Part shown: positions 23,901-37,290 of the stretch, one piece after another
Layout of the letters: every line of letters begins with the position of its first letter
Numbering within the stretch: the stretch's first letter is position 1
Program-made: the position numbers and the translations under genes
Notes under the pieces: model-generated
What the model was told of the DNA's origin: nothing
Database searches by the model: none
Seen by the model: the letters and a program-made list of their open reading frames with translations, nothing else
Assembly (NCBI GenBank): GCA_032191485.1
Contig: JAVDOI010000004.1
Coordinates: 19,332,943 to 19,396,942 of the forward strand
DNA length: 64,000 nucleotides
Origin: Leptoclinus maculatus
Lineage: Eukaryota > Chordata > Actinopteri > Perciformes > Stichaeidae
Direction: 5' to 3'

Positions 23901-26900
23901 ATGATGGTTGGCCTAACTATACAACTAAAAGACCACATCCCTATATTGTCTGTTGAATGAATGAAATGAAATGAATTATAGAATTGCAGGTACTAGTGTG
24001 TATCTAGGCAGTTTGCAACCCACTCTGAGAGGGCACAGGTTAGCACAGTGATGGCTCCCACCTCTGGCTCTGCTGCTTCAGTTCTGGTTTTGCTGCCCTC
24101 CCCAGTGACCTGGAAGAAGTCATCAGCCTTCTTTGCTGCAGCTGTGCAATCTGCTATACTGACTGGCTGTTGTCCCTCAACCTCTTACTGAGCAGGTGTT
24201 GTGAGATGCTGGACTCAGCGTTTCTGGGACTCACCAAAGTGTTGGGAAATCTGAGTTACCAGACAACTAAACAACTTCATCCCCTTTAGTAGTTTGTTTA
24301 GCTGACTTACTGCCAGCTGCAGTTAAACTTCACAGGCCATCCTGAATCGCTCACACCACATCTCTTTCGATTGCCTGTCCGGCGCTGAAATCAGCAGATT
24401 GTTCAGATTGTTAAGCCTTCAGCACCAGCTCAGGCATGATATGTATCTTTTCCACTTGTATTTTCAAAACCCTAACCCTTTAGAGTCTGTTAAAAGGCCT
24501 GTGTGAAATGTGATCAAAGTTACATATTGTAACCCTTCCTGTACGTGACCAGTGATGAGCAAATCTGTGACTTCCTCGATGCCAGGTTACCCATGAGACT
24601 AGATGTTTATATACTTTCTTTGATTTCAACAGAATTATTACATGATGCTTGTAAAAAATGTATTTTGAATAGCTTTGTGGTGAGGTTTGGTGTTCTTTGA
24701 TTGTTGGCTGGAGGCGCAGAGAGGATGTGGCTCTATCTTCCTGTTCCAGGTGCAGGTTGATTGCCTCAGGACATGGCCAAGCATGCCTGCGCGCTCACAC
24801 TTTGCGGCATTGGCAAGGCAAGCTTTAAGCGCTCACTGGAGATGGAGTGGGATTGCTTTCCCTCCCATCATGCAAGCTGGCGGACCTGTCCTTATCGGGT
24901 TAGCTGGCTTGGGACAGGTTAAATTGTGCTCACTCACTGACACACAGGGAAGACTAACCGCGAAGGCAAGAAAGAGAACAGCTGCTTCTGGAATGCAGTT
25001 TCTCTTTTTAGTTTTTTTTGGGGGTTTTATTTCATGATTGTATTTGCCAGACAGCCTTGTTAGAATATTAGTAGCATTGGCATTTTTCCACAAATGTATT
25101 TATTGGCAATTTAATATAAGCAAATTAATCTAATACACATGACAATTACAGGGAAACACAAAGCATTCTTGCATTATCCAGTTTATGTGACGCCCATTAC
25201 TATCCCTAGACAGACACTTTCAATTTTCTGTTGATGAGGTTTGTGTTTATGTTGTCATCAGGCGTTTAAAGGTGCAACCGTCTGAAAGATGCACAAGACT
25301 GGCATTCCATGCTAAGTAAGCTGAACTAGCTGTGTCTTTATGAAAGACTATGGATACCATATCAGCATGCATATTTTGCCAAATTTCTCACAATTGTCTG
25401 CTCACTGTTTTTTTTTTTTCTTCTTCAATCTTCAATTAGCAGGTTAAAAAAATTATAATCTTTGGAAAGGATAACACAACTTTATACAATGGTGAAATAT
25501 GATTAACGAAAATATAACTTCACCTTGGCTTGATCAAATTCTACAGATGATATATCTCATACTTTCAGAGATCTTTTTATTAATATAATTATCTTAAACA
25601 TCTTTCACAAGGTTAAAAGTTTTATGTTATCCACTGATGAGCTTCTTCAGACTGTAATGATTTCCTTCAAAGTAATCCAAAAAGCCTTTCTTCTCAACAG
25701 CAATTATACGACAAACCCTCTTCCAAGAGGTGTGTGAACCCATTTTGTGGCCTGATTGAAAGCTATTCATCACAGTTGGCAGCCTCCTCACTTCCACATC
25801 GCACGCGTACGTGTGCCACGTCTCAATCCTCCGCAAAAAAGGTTCTTACTTTTCAGATCAGAGCAAAATGGTCAATGCCTATATTTACTGCTCAACGACA
25901 TACCTTTTAGCTTTTATACGGTCAACACTCAAATACAAACTGTATTCATTTCTTGTGGATTTGTGTATATGCGACACTGGAAATATTCTTTCTCCTCTCT
26001 CTTCAGTCATCATCAAGCTGCGGTCTTACGGTGGCACGGTTGAAGTACTTCCAGTATGTTAAAATAAAACACCTGATTTTGTACCATTTTCAACAAGCCT
26101 GCTAAAAAGAAGAACAAAAAAAAGTTGATATGCACATACATCATGTGTAAATAAGCAAAAATATAAGCTGTCACATTGAAACAAAATGGTACGTGGGAGG
26201 AGAAGATACAGTATTAGAGAGATTTTTTCCTATAGGCTACATGGAGCACGTACACTTCACTCCCCAAGTCATGAATATGGATCAGGGAGGAAGACGGTGG
26301 AGGAGGACACGGGAGGAGAGAGTAAGAGGAGGCAGAAAAACAGACAGATTTGTAATAAACCTACAGTATGTCATAATTTTGCACCAGAGCTGAACACCCT
26401 TTTAGTAAACATGACCACTATTTGACCCTCGGAGCAGGGTGCAGATGGTGTTGAGGATTAAAACGAAGGCGAGAGGCAAGGGAGGGGGGGGACAAAGGCA
26501 TGGGGGATCAAAGAGAATGCAACACTAGAGGAGAGCAGTGAGAAATTAGCGTCTCTTTTAGAGCTTGGCTGTGTTTTTTTTCTTTCTCTTTTCTACACAC
26601 CATAACAAAGATATATTACCATAATCACCGCTTCTCCACTAACATCAAATCGATTCAACTGCCCATCAACTGTTCTTAAAAATCCTCTGGGAGAAACATC
26701 ATTGTGTTCAAGGTGAACCGTGTGCAGGAGTGCTTGTTTTGTGCGTGCATGTAATGTGTGTATGTGAAGGTTTGCACTTCTGCGAGTCCTGTTTGTCTGA
26801 GCATGTAGAGAATGCTACCTGGCAAGAGGCAATAAAGTCTGGAAATAATCACCAGTCCAGTGAGAGGGTGTTTGTCCTGAGGTAAAAAATCGGCTCAGCC

Positions 26901-26939
26901 AGCAACCCACGGTCACATTATCTCAACTACACACAGCGG

Positions 26940-27130
26940 CAAGTTAACAGTGAGAGAACTACACCTTTGGACCAGAGGGTCGGCAGTTCAAACCGATTTG
27001 GAATGTCTAAACAGGAAGGTGAATGAAATGTCTGTTTGCCTCTCAAACTCAACCTGTCATTTCTATTTTTCTGCCCTTGAGCAAGGAGACGTGACCCTCT
27101 AAGTGCTTTAAGCGGAGCGATTTAACGGCG
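26940..27130 (+). mobile_element. tRNA-derived SINE remnant
   Basis: GACCAGAGGGTCGGCAGTTC followed by AAACC is a B-box region like that of fish SINEs, and the body includes CCCTTGAGCAAGGAGACGTG, close to the CCTTGAGCAAGGCAC motif common in them. The A-box side is weak, so the copy is old or 5' truncated. Confidence 0.5.
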
Positions 27131-28894
27131 ATTTTTTTTGTTTCTAGTGGCACAAAAATAACGCACGAGGGTCAGCTCTTAGGAAATATGTGTGTATGAC
27201 ATTCCGTTCTCATGAGAAAAATCCAACCAATTACTGTTTGACAAAAATAAATACTTGCAATTCTGGAATGTATGTACCTTGGTAATTGGTGGTGGGCTTG
27301 CAGGGAACTAAAATTAATGAATAGTAGACAGAATTTTGTGGGAACATGTGCAACCCATACCTGATCGCAAAATGACTTGGACTGAATCACTACCTGAAGC
27401 AAGAAAGTTGAGGATGGGGGTACACAAAATATGTAAAATCCATTTAAATTAAACATTAACTTGATCAGTTGCTGCATTAAACACGTTGTGAGAGAGCCCA
27501 AAGGTGGATGTTTCCTTTAATTGCCATGCAGCTATACCGCAAAGGCAAAATCCGTAAAAATGACATATTCATAGTCAAGGTTACAACACTGTAGAAAATC
27601 AAAGTCAAATATAAAATGTTACACATTCCTGGGAATACTGTCTGTGGAAATAAAATCAATTGAATAATATGCCATAATAAATTTACATTTGTGTTATTGA
27701 AACAATTTTTTAAGTTCCAGTTCCTGCTTCTTTTTAAACTCAGTGTGCCAGGAGAAGTGATAGCTATTGGATTGAGCTGTGTCGCTGCATGTCTTTCAAC
27801 TTGTCTGCCATGCCTCTCAGCCTCTCGTGTGATGGTTTTTATCACATCACACGAGACCACTGGAGCATGTGTGGTAGGAGGTGTGCTTGTATTGTTGTCA
27901 AGCATGTCTAGATTTTTTTTTTTTTTTTTTATTAAACCTGCTGCTAATCCTTTTTTTCTGCTCCTGTCAGGGAGGGATGGTGTTCATATGTCAACACAGC
28001 AAAACAGGCTCCTCTGAAGACAAGCACAGCTGAGTATGAAGACATGAAAGTAAACATGAACAGCCAAAGGTATGACCACACACAGTCACATAGACACACA
28101 GCGGTTACCTGTCCAATGCAGGTGCAACCATCTGAAGGATGCAAAAATCACAACCATCAACAAAGATACTTCAGTTCAGAGCGTGTCAAAATTCTAAATA
28201 ACTGAAGGAACTAAAATGTGAACTTAGTTACCGAACTCATTTTGACAATCATACCATACTGATTGTTACATACCTTGTACAATAGCTGAAAATCACTGGA
28301 TTAAAGCTTTGTCTGGAATTGAACACCAATATACAGTAACCATTAGGTGCAGGATTAAGGGTAGAAGGATTAAGGGTAGACAAGAACAGCAGAACAAACA
28401 GGACATCACTGCTGTTCAAATGTTCTTACAACCAATTTCCTTTAAAGTCTCTTCTACTACATGCAACATACTACAAGATAATACTGCCCCACAAATGAGC
28501 ACATTCTAATTTTATTATAGAAACTGAGTTTATGGGCAGCCTTTGATGTGTGGAGCATCGCTTTTATTTCACATTTTCCATGTGTTTAATATGACACGGC
28601 TCTAACGATCTAGAATGTAATGAGAGGCAATTGTCTTTGCTAACTATGCCTCGATTGAAAGCCTTTATTGTTCTTCATTGGACACCATTTACACCCTGAT
28701 AGCACACTCTGCTAAATTAGGCTTGATGCAAATCTTTGTTAATGAGCGATATGTGAGCACTGTGTGTTTAGGCGTGTCTCAACACAGCTATTAAACACAA
28801 CACTCGCTGATGTAGCATTAGAGCAACAACTATCCTTAAAGCGTGAATGTCTGATTAGTGTATTTAAATCTGTGTCTAGTTTAACACAATGATA

Positions 28895-29380
28895 GCTTCT
28901 CTGTTTACCGGCTGTCCTTTCACAACTGCCCTCCGCCTCGGAAAAAAAGGACACATTTTACCCAAGATGCATCTCGATCTGGCCTTTGTATGACCCCATC
29001 CGCCATGATGCGAGTGTCTGGCCGCGGGCGGGGTCACATATCGGTCATTTTTGTCCAATCAAAATCCTCTGCTGTGCGTGAGTGGCTGTGATTGGTGCTG
29101 AGCCGGGTGATGCGATTGGTGTAGCGTCGCAAAGCAAACGCAACAATAATAACGACAAAAAGAGAAAAAAATGAAATACATAACATGGCCAGTCTGTTAA
29201 TCCGTGAAAGCGGACGATGTCCCACTTTTCATGATCATCTTATTGTTATCGGCGTTCGCCTTACATTCAAGCTGCACTGTGTTTTACCCTCCGTCTTTGT
29301 TTCGTGACAACTCTGGGCAACTCTCGTACTGTTTACAGGTCATTGGCGGTGCAGAGAGGTGAAGCCGAGTTCGTAATGAG
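28895..29380. promoter_or_regulatory. CpG-rich segment with three CCAAT boxes
   Basis: CCAAT boxes with good NF-Y context: TCCAATCA at 29054-29061 (plus), and GATTGGTG at 29090 and 29114 (minus orientation), 24 bases apart. Surrounding sequence has many CpGs (GGCCGCGGGCGGGGTC and TGATGCGATTGGTGTAGCGT) in otherwise CpG-poor DNA. No gene start was identified on either side, so this is an orphan promoter-like or enhancer element by inference. Confidence 0.45.
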
Positions 29381-31656
29381 TTGACACTTGGTTCCACATA
29401 AAAACACGCACGAAACCACACAGCTGCACAGCCCACAAGAATGTTAGCACATTAGCCAACACCCCCCATTGTCTCATCTTTGTCTGCCTGCCTCCTGACA
29501 TTAGGCGGCTTCACTTTGGCCTTGTTAGAGGTCCTTAGTGAGGTCAAGGGGTAAGACTGGACACCTGATGGTAGATGTAAAAGATTATAGTTTGTGTGTG
29601 AACAAAAAACGAATGTGCCCCCTTTTTATTTATTAAACTGGTGTATTGTTTTTTTCCAGTTATTAAAATCTCAATTTGCGCAAGTTTGTTTCAACAAAAC
29701 CATAGTCCACATATGAAACAGGTTTTTCCTGAAAGATTATAGTTCAATTGTTTGTCTTTTTGTGTATTACCTCTTGATTATTTTTCCTCCCGTTGATTGC
29801 CTGATGGCATTATTATCAACTGCTTTAGGCTTCATATTTGGGTGTTTTCTTGTGGTTTTAAAGTGTTTTGAGAGAACAGGAAAGAATATTATTATATGTC
29901 AAAAATACTACCGTCCGTCTCTGTGATATCTTGTTCTTGTTTGATTATGATTATTTTAACCATATTTTAACCTCAGTCGAATTAATGCACTAAATCATTT
30001 TGGTAATATCTTTTAAGGTGGACAATATGATTTTACAGACAAAATAAATATGTGTTTTGATGGGGGGGAAACAGTCAGTGCAATAATTCTTTCCATTGCG
30101 AATGTAGAGGTAAGAATTCTTGTGACAAGGTAATTTCTGAGATGTAAAATCTTGACAGGTTTCTAAACCCCCCCCCATTTGTTGTGGACGCACAATAATA
30201 CAACCCTCTACTGAATTTTTAAGAGAGAAAACAAATCGTCTGTCATCATTGCCAAGCTTGGATGCTGATGCATTTTTATCTTTTGCAGTATGTATTCAAT
30301 AAGAGATAAGGCAGAAGCTGGGAATGTGCTGCTTTCAATTCCATCTTCTTTTTTTCCCCCCCGTCCCTCTCAAACTTTCTCAAACATGCCAGACTGTTTC
30401 CGTAAATCAAGGACAGTGGGGAGGACGAGGCGTGATTGCTTTCACACCCAGGAAGTAATCACACCAGACCTGCCACAGCTCTGATTAAGACTGATAAATA
30501 TCGACAAGCAGTTAATGAGATGTCAGGCAGGAACAAGGCCCTTCCCTTCATGCCTACCGATGACACCAATGGAGAGGAAAAATGACCTTGACTTGGCAAT
30601 GTCACGACCGTCTTTCAAGTGTGCAAAGCACAAGCTATTAATTATCTTTAGTTGTTGAGCAAGATTATCGATGGTGCAGCGGGGATTATTCACATTAACG
30701 AAATAGGGGCCAGCAGATGCTTGTTGGGATTTTATTCTTCATAATAACGTCAGCTAAACTAAAAAATGATTTTTGTTCATTTTGATTTAGTACAAGTAAC
30801 AGACAAACATGTAATCAACAAAAGGCTATCTTCAGACAGGTTGAATTCGCTGATTAAAAGATTGATTGGTCCCCATCCTTGAGTTTATAGTCTAAACCCT
30901 ATCAATAAAATGAACATAGGTACAGATTCACATTGCAATATTGAGATAATTTATGTTTTTGGTTAGCATAATGACACTGCACTGCTAGACGTCTGCTGAA
31001 CTATGATGAGGATACAAGCTCAGCAGGGGGGCTGAAAAAAAGCAGGATCATTATCTCGCCGAGCATCGTGTATGCATTGCTCTGTGTGTGAGCTCTGTTC
31101 CCCTGCGTATAGGCCCACGTTAGTGCGGTTTCATTCTAGGCCATGTGATTTATGCATCACGGTACTGGTATTACGCTCTGTTTTCAGCAAATTAAGGCTC
31201 TATCTTGATAAATGCCGCCATGAGAACATCTTATCTTCCCACAGCGGCATTTTGATGTGCTTGTTCAATGGCCTTGCTGTACCTGAAGGCTGCCATGCCT
31301 CTCTCACATGTGACACATTCCCACCATCCAGCTTTGACCGTGAACTCCAGGTCACCCCAACGGTCCCCAGGCGCAGTCCTGTTGAATATTGTTTCCCTGG
31401 CAGACATACTCAACCCATCAGACAGAAAGACCATGCAGCTGCACCCAAACACCCAACAATAGGATTCTTGTTCTGGTGCAGAAAAAGGTCGGGTCCCCTT
31501 TTTTTGGGGAAGGGGGCGATGTGAGCGGGTGGTCGAATATTTCAGGGGTTTTGCAATAGGATAATCCTTTGTGATGTTCTTTTGAATGGAAGCGACCATC
31601 GGGAGCATTCAATGAAGGGAAAAACTCGTTCTCCCACTATCTAAATATTGACTTAC

Positions 31657-31682
31657 TATATATATATATATATATATATATA
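31657..31682. repeat. (AT)n microsatellite
   Basis: Pure TA dinucleotides over about 26 bases. Confidence 0.9.
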
Positions 31683-32324
31683 TTAGGAATTGAGCATTTG
31701 TTCTGTACAAAACACTTGACTATTTCTAAAAATGACTTTTTAGAAATTGCTAAACAAGAACTACTAATGTTTCAGTTATGTATAGTCATGACTGGCTAAA
31801 AGGCCTAAACAAATAAAGGGAAAATCAAGCCCATATTGGTGCAACATAATGAATCCATTGTTAAAGTAACAGGAATTAATCAAATGCCAAAAACCCTGGG
31901 AAAAGGATAATCAGTTCAATCGGGTCTGCCAGAAAGAGCATGTGTTGGAAAGATGGTGTGGGGGTGTTGAAGAGCGGTATAAAAAAAAAGAGTAAAAAAA
32001 CAAATGCGTGGTGTGAGGAGAAAGTCTGGAATGAGCTAAGCTAATCAAACATGACATTTAATTAGCATCGTCATGACAAACAGCGAAATAACACAACAAC
32101 AATAAATATCCATGACCATTAGAAATGCAATATGAGGAAGTTAGTGACACATTTTGTAGCTCCTGCTGGCAAATCTCTCTGATGACTCATATCGTGCACA
32201 TTGCTTATTTTTTTGTGGTATTTTTTTTGTTGTTGATGTTGTTTGTTTCATAGGACCCTTAACTAAAGGAAAGATGCAAACCAACACACACATGCACACA
32301 CACACATACCTCTTTGTTGGAAGT

Positions 32325-32500
32325 ATTTGCCAATTAGCAAGTTGCGGGGTCGGAGTGGTAATTAGGCTTTCCGGTCGGCTGGTGTCTGTGTACAGCTTAG
32401 CTGAGACAGGTCCGAAGCTAAATGGCTCGCTATTTGTCCAGCAATTATGTCAGGTCCCCATGTCACAGTACCGACGTGACCAATTAGCTGTGCCAAGCTA
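32325..32500. promoter_or_regulatory. Homeodomain-site-rich candidate element
   Basis: CCAATTAGC occurs at 32330-32338 and again at 32480-32488, with GTAATTAGG at 32358-32366. TAATTA/CAATTA cores are homeodomain targets. The segment is free of simple repeats although it follows a CA patch directly. Confidence 0.35.
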
Positions 32501-35500
32501 AAGTGAAAGAGGGGGATTATGGCAGAAGAGATAGGAGAGGATGAAAAAGTAGACAGAGAATGGGTGTGGGGGGTGTTCGTGGGGAGCTCGTAAGAGGGGG
32601 TGAGTGAGGGATCGTCTGCAGGGAATAAGAGAGAATAAAGAGAGACAGAGTTTGGCTGTGGAAATGAGGGGAAGGAGTGGGTAAGGAGGGTTTGGGGGAG
32701 CGGATTTCTTCTTTTTTTTCTTCAAACGTCTGTGTAATCATGTTTCGCATTGATCCTCGTCCTGACCGACATGTGACTAAGACATGCTAATGCATTGCAA
32801 TATTTATGCTAATACCGCCTCACTGACCGAGAAGGGATAAGAAATTGATCTTAATTGACGTCTCAATATTACCCCCTCACATTATATGGCATATTTTGAT
32901 AAAACAGGCCTGCATAAAACCAATATTCTCCAGCTTGGAGTAATGTGACTGTGTGTGTGAATGTGAATTCACATGTGAATGTAAGAGGTATACAGTGCTC
33001 TAGTTCATCTTGGCATTGGTCCATATTTCATCTCAAACTGACATATTATACACCCGCTTTCTGGGTTATTCAAAACACCTCAAAACCGACGATGTGGTCC
33101 CCAATCTGTCTCAGGATACATGCAGTAGTCATGGTTATTTTTGTTTCTTCACATTTAGGTTTCCTCTGCCAAAGTGGTGCCAAGAAAATGCTGATTATTT
33201 GTCCATGAAATGCTGCTGGACCCTTCAATACAGTGTGTCCATCATCTGACAACAACAGTGGAGAAAAGTTGGGGAGATGAGAGATAAAATGTATTCTGCC
33301 TACTGCAACACAAAAAGAACCCACATAATCCTCTGTTGAAAGTTCTCCGAGCGCATCTAGGGGGGGGAGCGCTTCCAAAATATCTGCCCTACCCAGACAC
33401 CGAGACCAACCGTTCCGAGGCTCTGTATTTAATTGGACAGAGAGCGGGAGAAGAGGGGAGCCAGGGGACAAGGTGAGGGGCGGATGAGGTAGAATCTATG
33501 ATCTGAGCATCTTTCCTTTTTTTTTTGCTGGAAAAACAAGACTGTTGGCTCAGTGCCTGCAGAGATGAGAGGAGCTCATATCAATTAGTGGGCTTGAAAG
33601 ACAATATGGGGAGCTTTAGTGTTCCTGTGCCTTGCAAACTTGTGAGCCAGTTTTTAAGGTAACTTTTGTGAAATTGGATCTGATTTGGAATTAGCCAGCT
33701 ACATTTTTCTTTTCCTCTGGTCAGATGTGCAATTTAACTCAGGCTATTCGCAGCTAAATTTGGCAAAATACTTAAAGGATAGTGGTCTTTAACTTGGCAA
33801 CTAAAGGAGCATTAGAAATAGATGAACTCTGGGTAACTTCTCCCAAGGATCAATATCCATTCATCGGATGCCTGTAGCTATAAATGATGAAAGACAGCAT
33901 TACAAAAGATATTTTTACAGACAGTGTTACGCTGAATACCCGCAGGCTTTTCCAGGGCAAGGAGAATGATGCGGGCTAAACCTTTTTGAAAGACAAAACA
34001 TCAAATCACAGAGCTTTGGATGAAAAAATGAACAATTTCTTCTTACAGGTACACTCAGCGCATTTATAGTGATAAGCAGAGTTACATCTGGGAGTGTGGT
34101 ATGTTTTTTCTGAACTGAGGCCTTTTGGTACCACTTCATCAACAATAAATGGTATTGTGATAACATACAGTTCTGGTCATGATTACAGGAGTGAGAGACG
34201 GCCATACATGTAAACAGTAAAGTGAATGTGTTTGTATTGAAGGTCCAGCAGCATTACTCGACTGGATAACGTGTGTGTGCGGTTATGTGTTGGTACCTCA
34301 TGGAAGAACTATATACTTGAAGTCCACATGGATGAATTATCAATTAAAAACACAACATAAAGACTCAGGAGATCGGGTCACATTTCTTAAATAATTTAAT
34401 TGCAAAAAGGGTATTTTAAAAATATTTCTACAAGAATGCATCATCATTTTTTTTTAGTAATTTGTTGTGTATGTCTGCAGCATTAAAATACATCTTAATG
34501 CTTTTCAAAGAGGAATTAACAATTGCATTTCTCAACGCTTTACTCCGTCCCTCTCTCGCAGATCACTATACACGTACAGTACTCTCTGAAACATCTCACT
34601 TCCTTGTATGAAGAGGGGGGGTTTTCAAAAGTGACCAAAAGACAGATGTGGAGTGAGCTTGTTAGAAGATAGAAAAAAAAAGACAGTACTGTATATATTT
34701 ATTTAAAACAGACAACTGAAGAAAATAAAGTTAGAAGGTTTGTAACTGATGGGGTTTCGGGAAAGGGTGGGTGTGTTTGACGGTCTTTGGAGGATGCAGA
34801 ATAGGGAGAGAACATTGGAAGGAATGTTGGGAAAGTTTGAATCCTATTGGCACACAACGAGATAACCACATCTGACAAAGGCTAAACTATGCTGATCAAA
34901 GTGTCTCTGTAATAAAAAAAAATGGCTATCCTTTTATTTCACACACTCTCTCTCTCACACACTTAAACATAACGGTCTATCTTAATTTCAGCAACGGGTG
35001 CAGTCAGAAGTTTCTTTCCTGTATGTGAATTTTAAATATTAAACACTCCCACAAAATGTGTGAGAAATCCAGTTAAAGAATAATTGTTTGCAGTTGATGT
35101 GGGAGCAGTTTAATCATTTTAAGATGCGCAACAGTGCCAGTTGAGCTCATCACTCACGGCCGGTTGACTTTAGTGAACACAACTCCAGACCCCAGCGCAC
35201 CATGTGCACCTCATCAATACTTCATGCAAGCTCCAAAAGCGCTGACATTTTTAAGAGTGGGAATGTCTGCCATCTGATTGTGTTTAGCTCCTATATGCCC
35301 CCCCCCCCCCCCTGCTTTATGTTTATGCTCATCAGCTGTGTCTTTTTTTGGTGCCACATGCCACTTTGCAACAGAGGGGCTTAGCTGATTAAATGATTGA
35401 GCTGAGGGCCGCTGGGAGTATTATTGTATATTCCCGGGAGACTTTAGGTGAAAGTGAGCTTCTGATTGCATTAATTCTGGTCTTTTCTCGTCTAAAAAAA

Positions 35501-36974
35501 ATAGACTCTGTCAATCTTTTCCGAACAAAATGATGTTTTGCTTTGGGGAGAAACTAAGTAATTCTGCCGAATGATATCAATCTGCGCTTCTGACCTTCAG
35601 CCATTGCAGCAAAGATCTGAGCTGACAACAATTTAAGGATATGATACTTCATGTATAGTTTGTGTTCACAAAAGTTAAATTACTACTTGATTTTGTACTA
35701 CACATGTTACGGGTTAGTAAGCCCTTTGCAGAGTGTACGAGCAGTAGTGAAAACATCCGTATGTGGAATAAGATGAAACAATATCAAACTGGAAACACAT
35801 TGTTTTGCATAATATCCTCCATGGCTTTTGAAGGGACTTGAGAGAGGCTGACAAAAGTAATATGGGAAGACACACTGCATGGCCGCTAACATCACCCTAT
35901 CATTACACACCTAACTAATAATATTCACATATTGCATTGATCAGCTCCAACCCAAACAATATGGAGACTGTCTGGAAGATCGCACCAGTGGTGCAGCCCC
36001 ATCCTTTAATTCAAACACCTTTAAAACACCCCTCTGTTAGAAGTGCAAATAGTATAGCGTCCGTGATGCAGCTGCTATCATTTAGGATGAGGTGGTCTGC
36101 AGATTTTGGCTTTCTGCGTGCCAGGGCTGTTGATCCTGCACTGTACTAATCACGCAGCAGCCTGAGCTGAGACAGGATGATTGCAGGCCCGACAGGAAAT
36201 GAAGGGAGATAATGATAGGTCAGCCAGCCGTATGTCTGCGCTCACTGCATGCTCGTATCCTCGCAATGCCAGATTGGCTGCTGCATTAATCAACCTGACA
36301 GACAAGGACCAATAGGTTCCACTTGACAGCTCTGGACTCGGATGAGGATCCTGTTGCAGGAGGGCAAACAGCGGCTCTATCAATGGAGCTCCGCCTCTAC
36401 GGTCATTGAACTCATTGGCAGGTAGGCTGCATCATCTTTGGACCATCCTCCTAATAACTCCTTTAACAGTCCAACATAAGATTGATTGGGAGGATCCCAT
36501 TGTTGGAGGTGATTGAAAATAGGTGAAATGAATAACTATGTAAGCCACATTTGAGTGGTTAGAGGGACGTTGAGATTTGAAAAAAGAAACGTGCCTAGAA
36601 TAACTGCTAAGTGCTTAACAGATGCATGAGAATGGATTGGGGAAGCATAATATCCAGTTCAGGTGGCACAAACAAACTTGAACACACCGACAGAGACAGT
36701 CGCACAACAATGGACGGAGAGCAAAAGGGTGACATGTTGTCTAACCATGGGTGTTGTTCATCTCTTCCTCTCCAACTCCTTTACCCATTCTCTCTTTTCT
36801 TACTTTTACTTTCTGTTAATTTCACTCTGAATCAAACATGTCACAACAACAATTCCATTTTGTCAAAACACCATTTTTCTTTTGTTATTTATCGTATTTT
36901 TGTTACAAAACATGTACAGGCTGTTTAGAACAACAACAAAAATACAATATCCAATTTATATGCAATTTCTTTTG

Positions 36975-36980
36975 TTTAAT
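36975..36980 (-). terminator. candidate poly(A) signal ATTAAA for ephb3
   Basis: Reads ATTAAA on the minus strand. About 25-45 bases further downstream on that strand is TTGTATTTTTGTTGTTGTT, a GU/U-rich stretch of the kind bound by CstF. The pairing of signal and downstream element supports cleavage near 36955. Further AATAAA hexamers on this strand at 34933-34938 and 34698-34703 could serve longer isoforms. Confidence 0.5.
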
Positions 36981-37219
36981 AATCAGCAATTCATAAGGTG
37001 AATCCTCTTGGAGTTTCTCTTCCTTCTGATTGTTTCAAGTCCTTCCCAAATACAGTCCATCTGGGTGTTGGTGGGGAGTGGGGGTTGGTGGGCGAGGTAC
37101 AAATAAATACATAGGGCAGGATGTCAAGAAATTAAAACAAAAATTTTGATTATTTCTAAATCCAGATAATAGTACGTAGAAAGTAAGGTGTCCATCATGG
37201 TTTCTCTCAGTTTCTGCAT

Positions 37220-37235
37220 GTGTATATATATATAC

Positions 37236-37288
<53 letters not shown>

Positions 37289-37290
37289 TC
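37220..37290. repeat. (TA)n repeat with TG/CA interruptions
   Basis: About 70 bases of TA dinucleotides broken at regular points by GTA or ACA. It lies inside the proposed ephb3 3'UTR, where it would form a strong AU hairpin in the mRNA. Confidence 0.9.

Larger units (their letters stand above)
15626..28890. other. Intergenic, no gene supported
   Basis: No conserved protein frame was found. Structure consists of mononucleotide tracts (G at 18637-18649, C at 19145-19162, C at 20894-20922, T at 27913-27930), a CA microsatellite at 19700-19738, a SINE remnant at about 26940-27130, a possible old repeat at 20970-21075 (B-box-like GTTCAAATC), a 16-bp palindrome at 17341-17356 and a 15-bp tandem pair near 28352-28380. 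Confidence 0.6.
29400..36950. other. Intergenic downstream of ephb3, possibly regulatory
   Basis: No coding frame is supported. It contains (AT)n at 31657-31682, poly-C at 35300-35313, a homeodomain-site-rich part at 32325-32500, and a perfect 10-bp stem-loop at 31723-31746. Several stretches (30500-30720, 32040-32200) look less repetitive than their surroundings and could be conserved non-coding elements, which cannot be judged without alignment. Confidence 0.5.

Noticed and set aside
24687..25037. 116-codon frame on the plus strand
   Set aside because: Composition is somewhat GC-richer than its surroundings but there is no motif, no splice sites and an equally open frame on the other strand.
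26980..27000. tRNA gene
   Set aside because: B-box-like sequence present but no matching acceptor stem or anticodon arm; better explained as a SINE remnant.
31072..31524. 150-codon frame on the plus strand
   Set aside because: No domain, no splice or promoter support, overlapped by comparable frames in other phases.
34698..34703. AATAAA on the minus strand as the main ephb3 poly(A) signal
   Set aside because: Would imply a 3'UTR near 3.9 kb. The ATTAAA at 36980 with a GU-rich element is nearer and better supported, though a long isoform remains possible.
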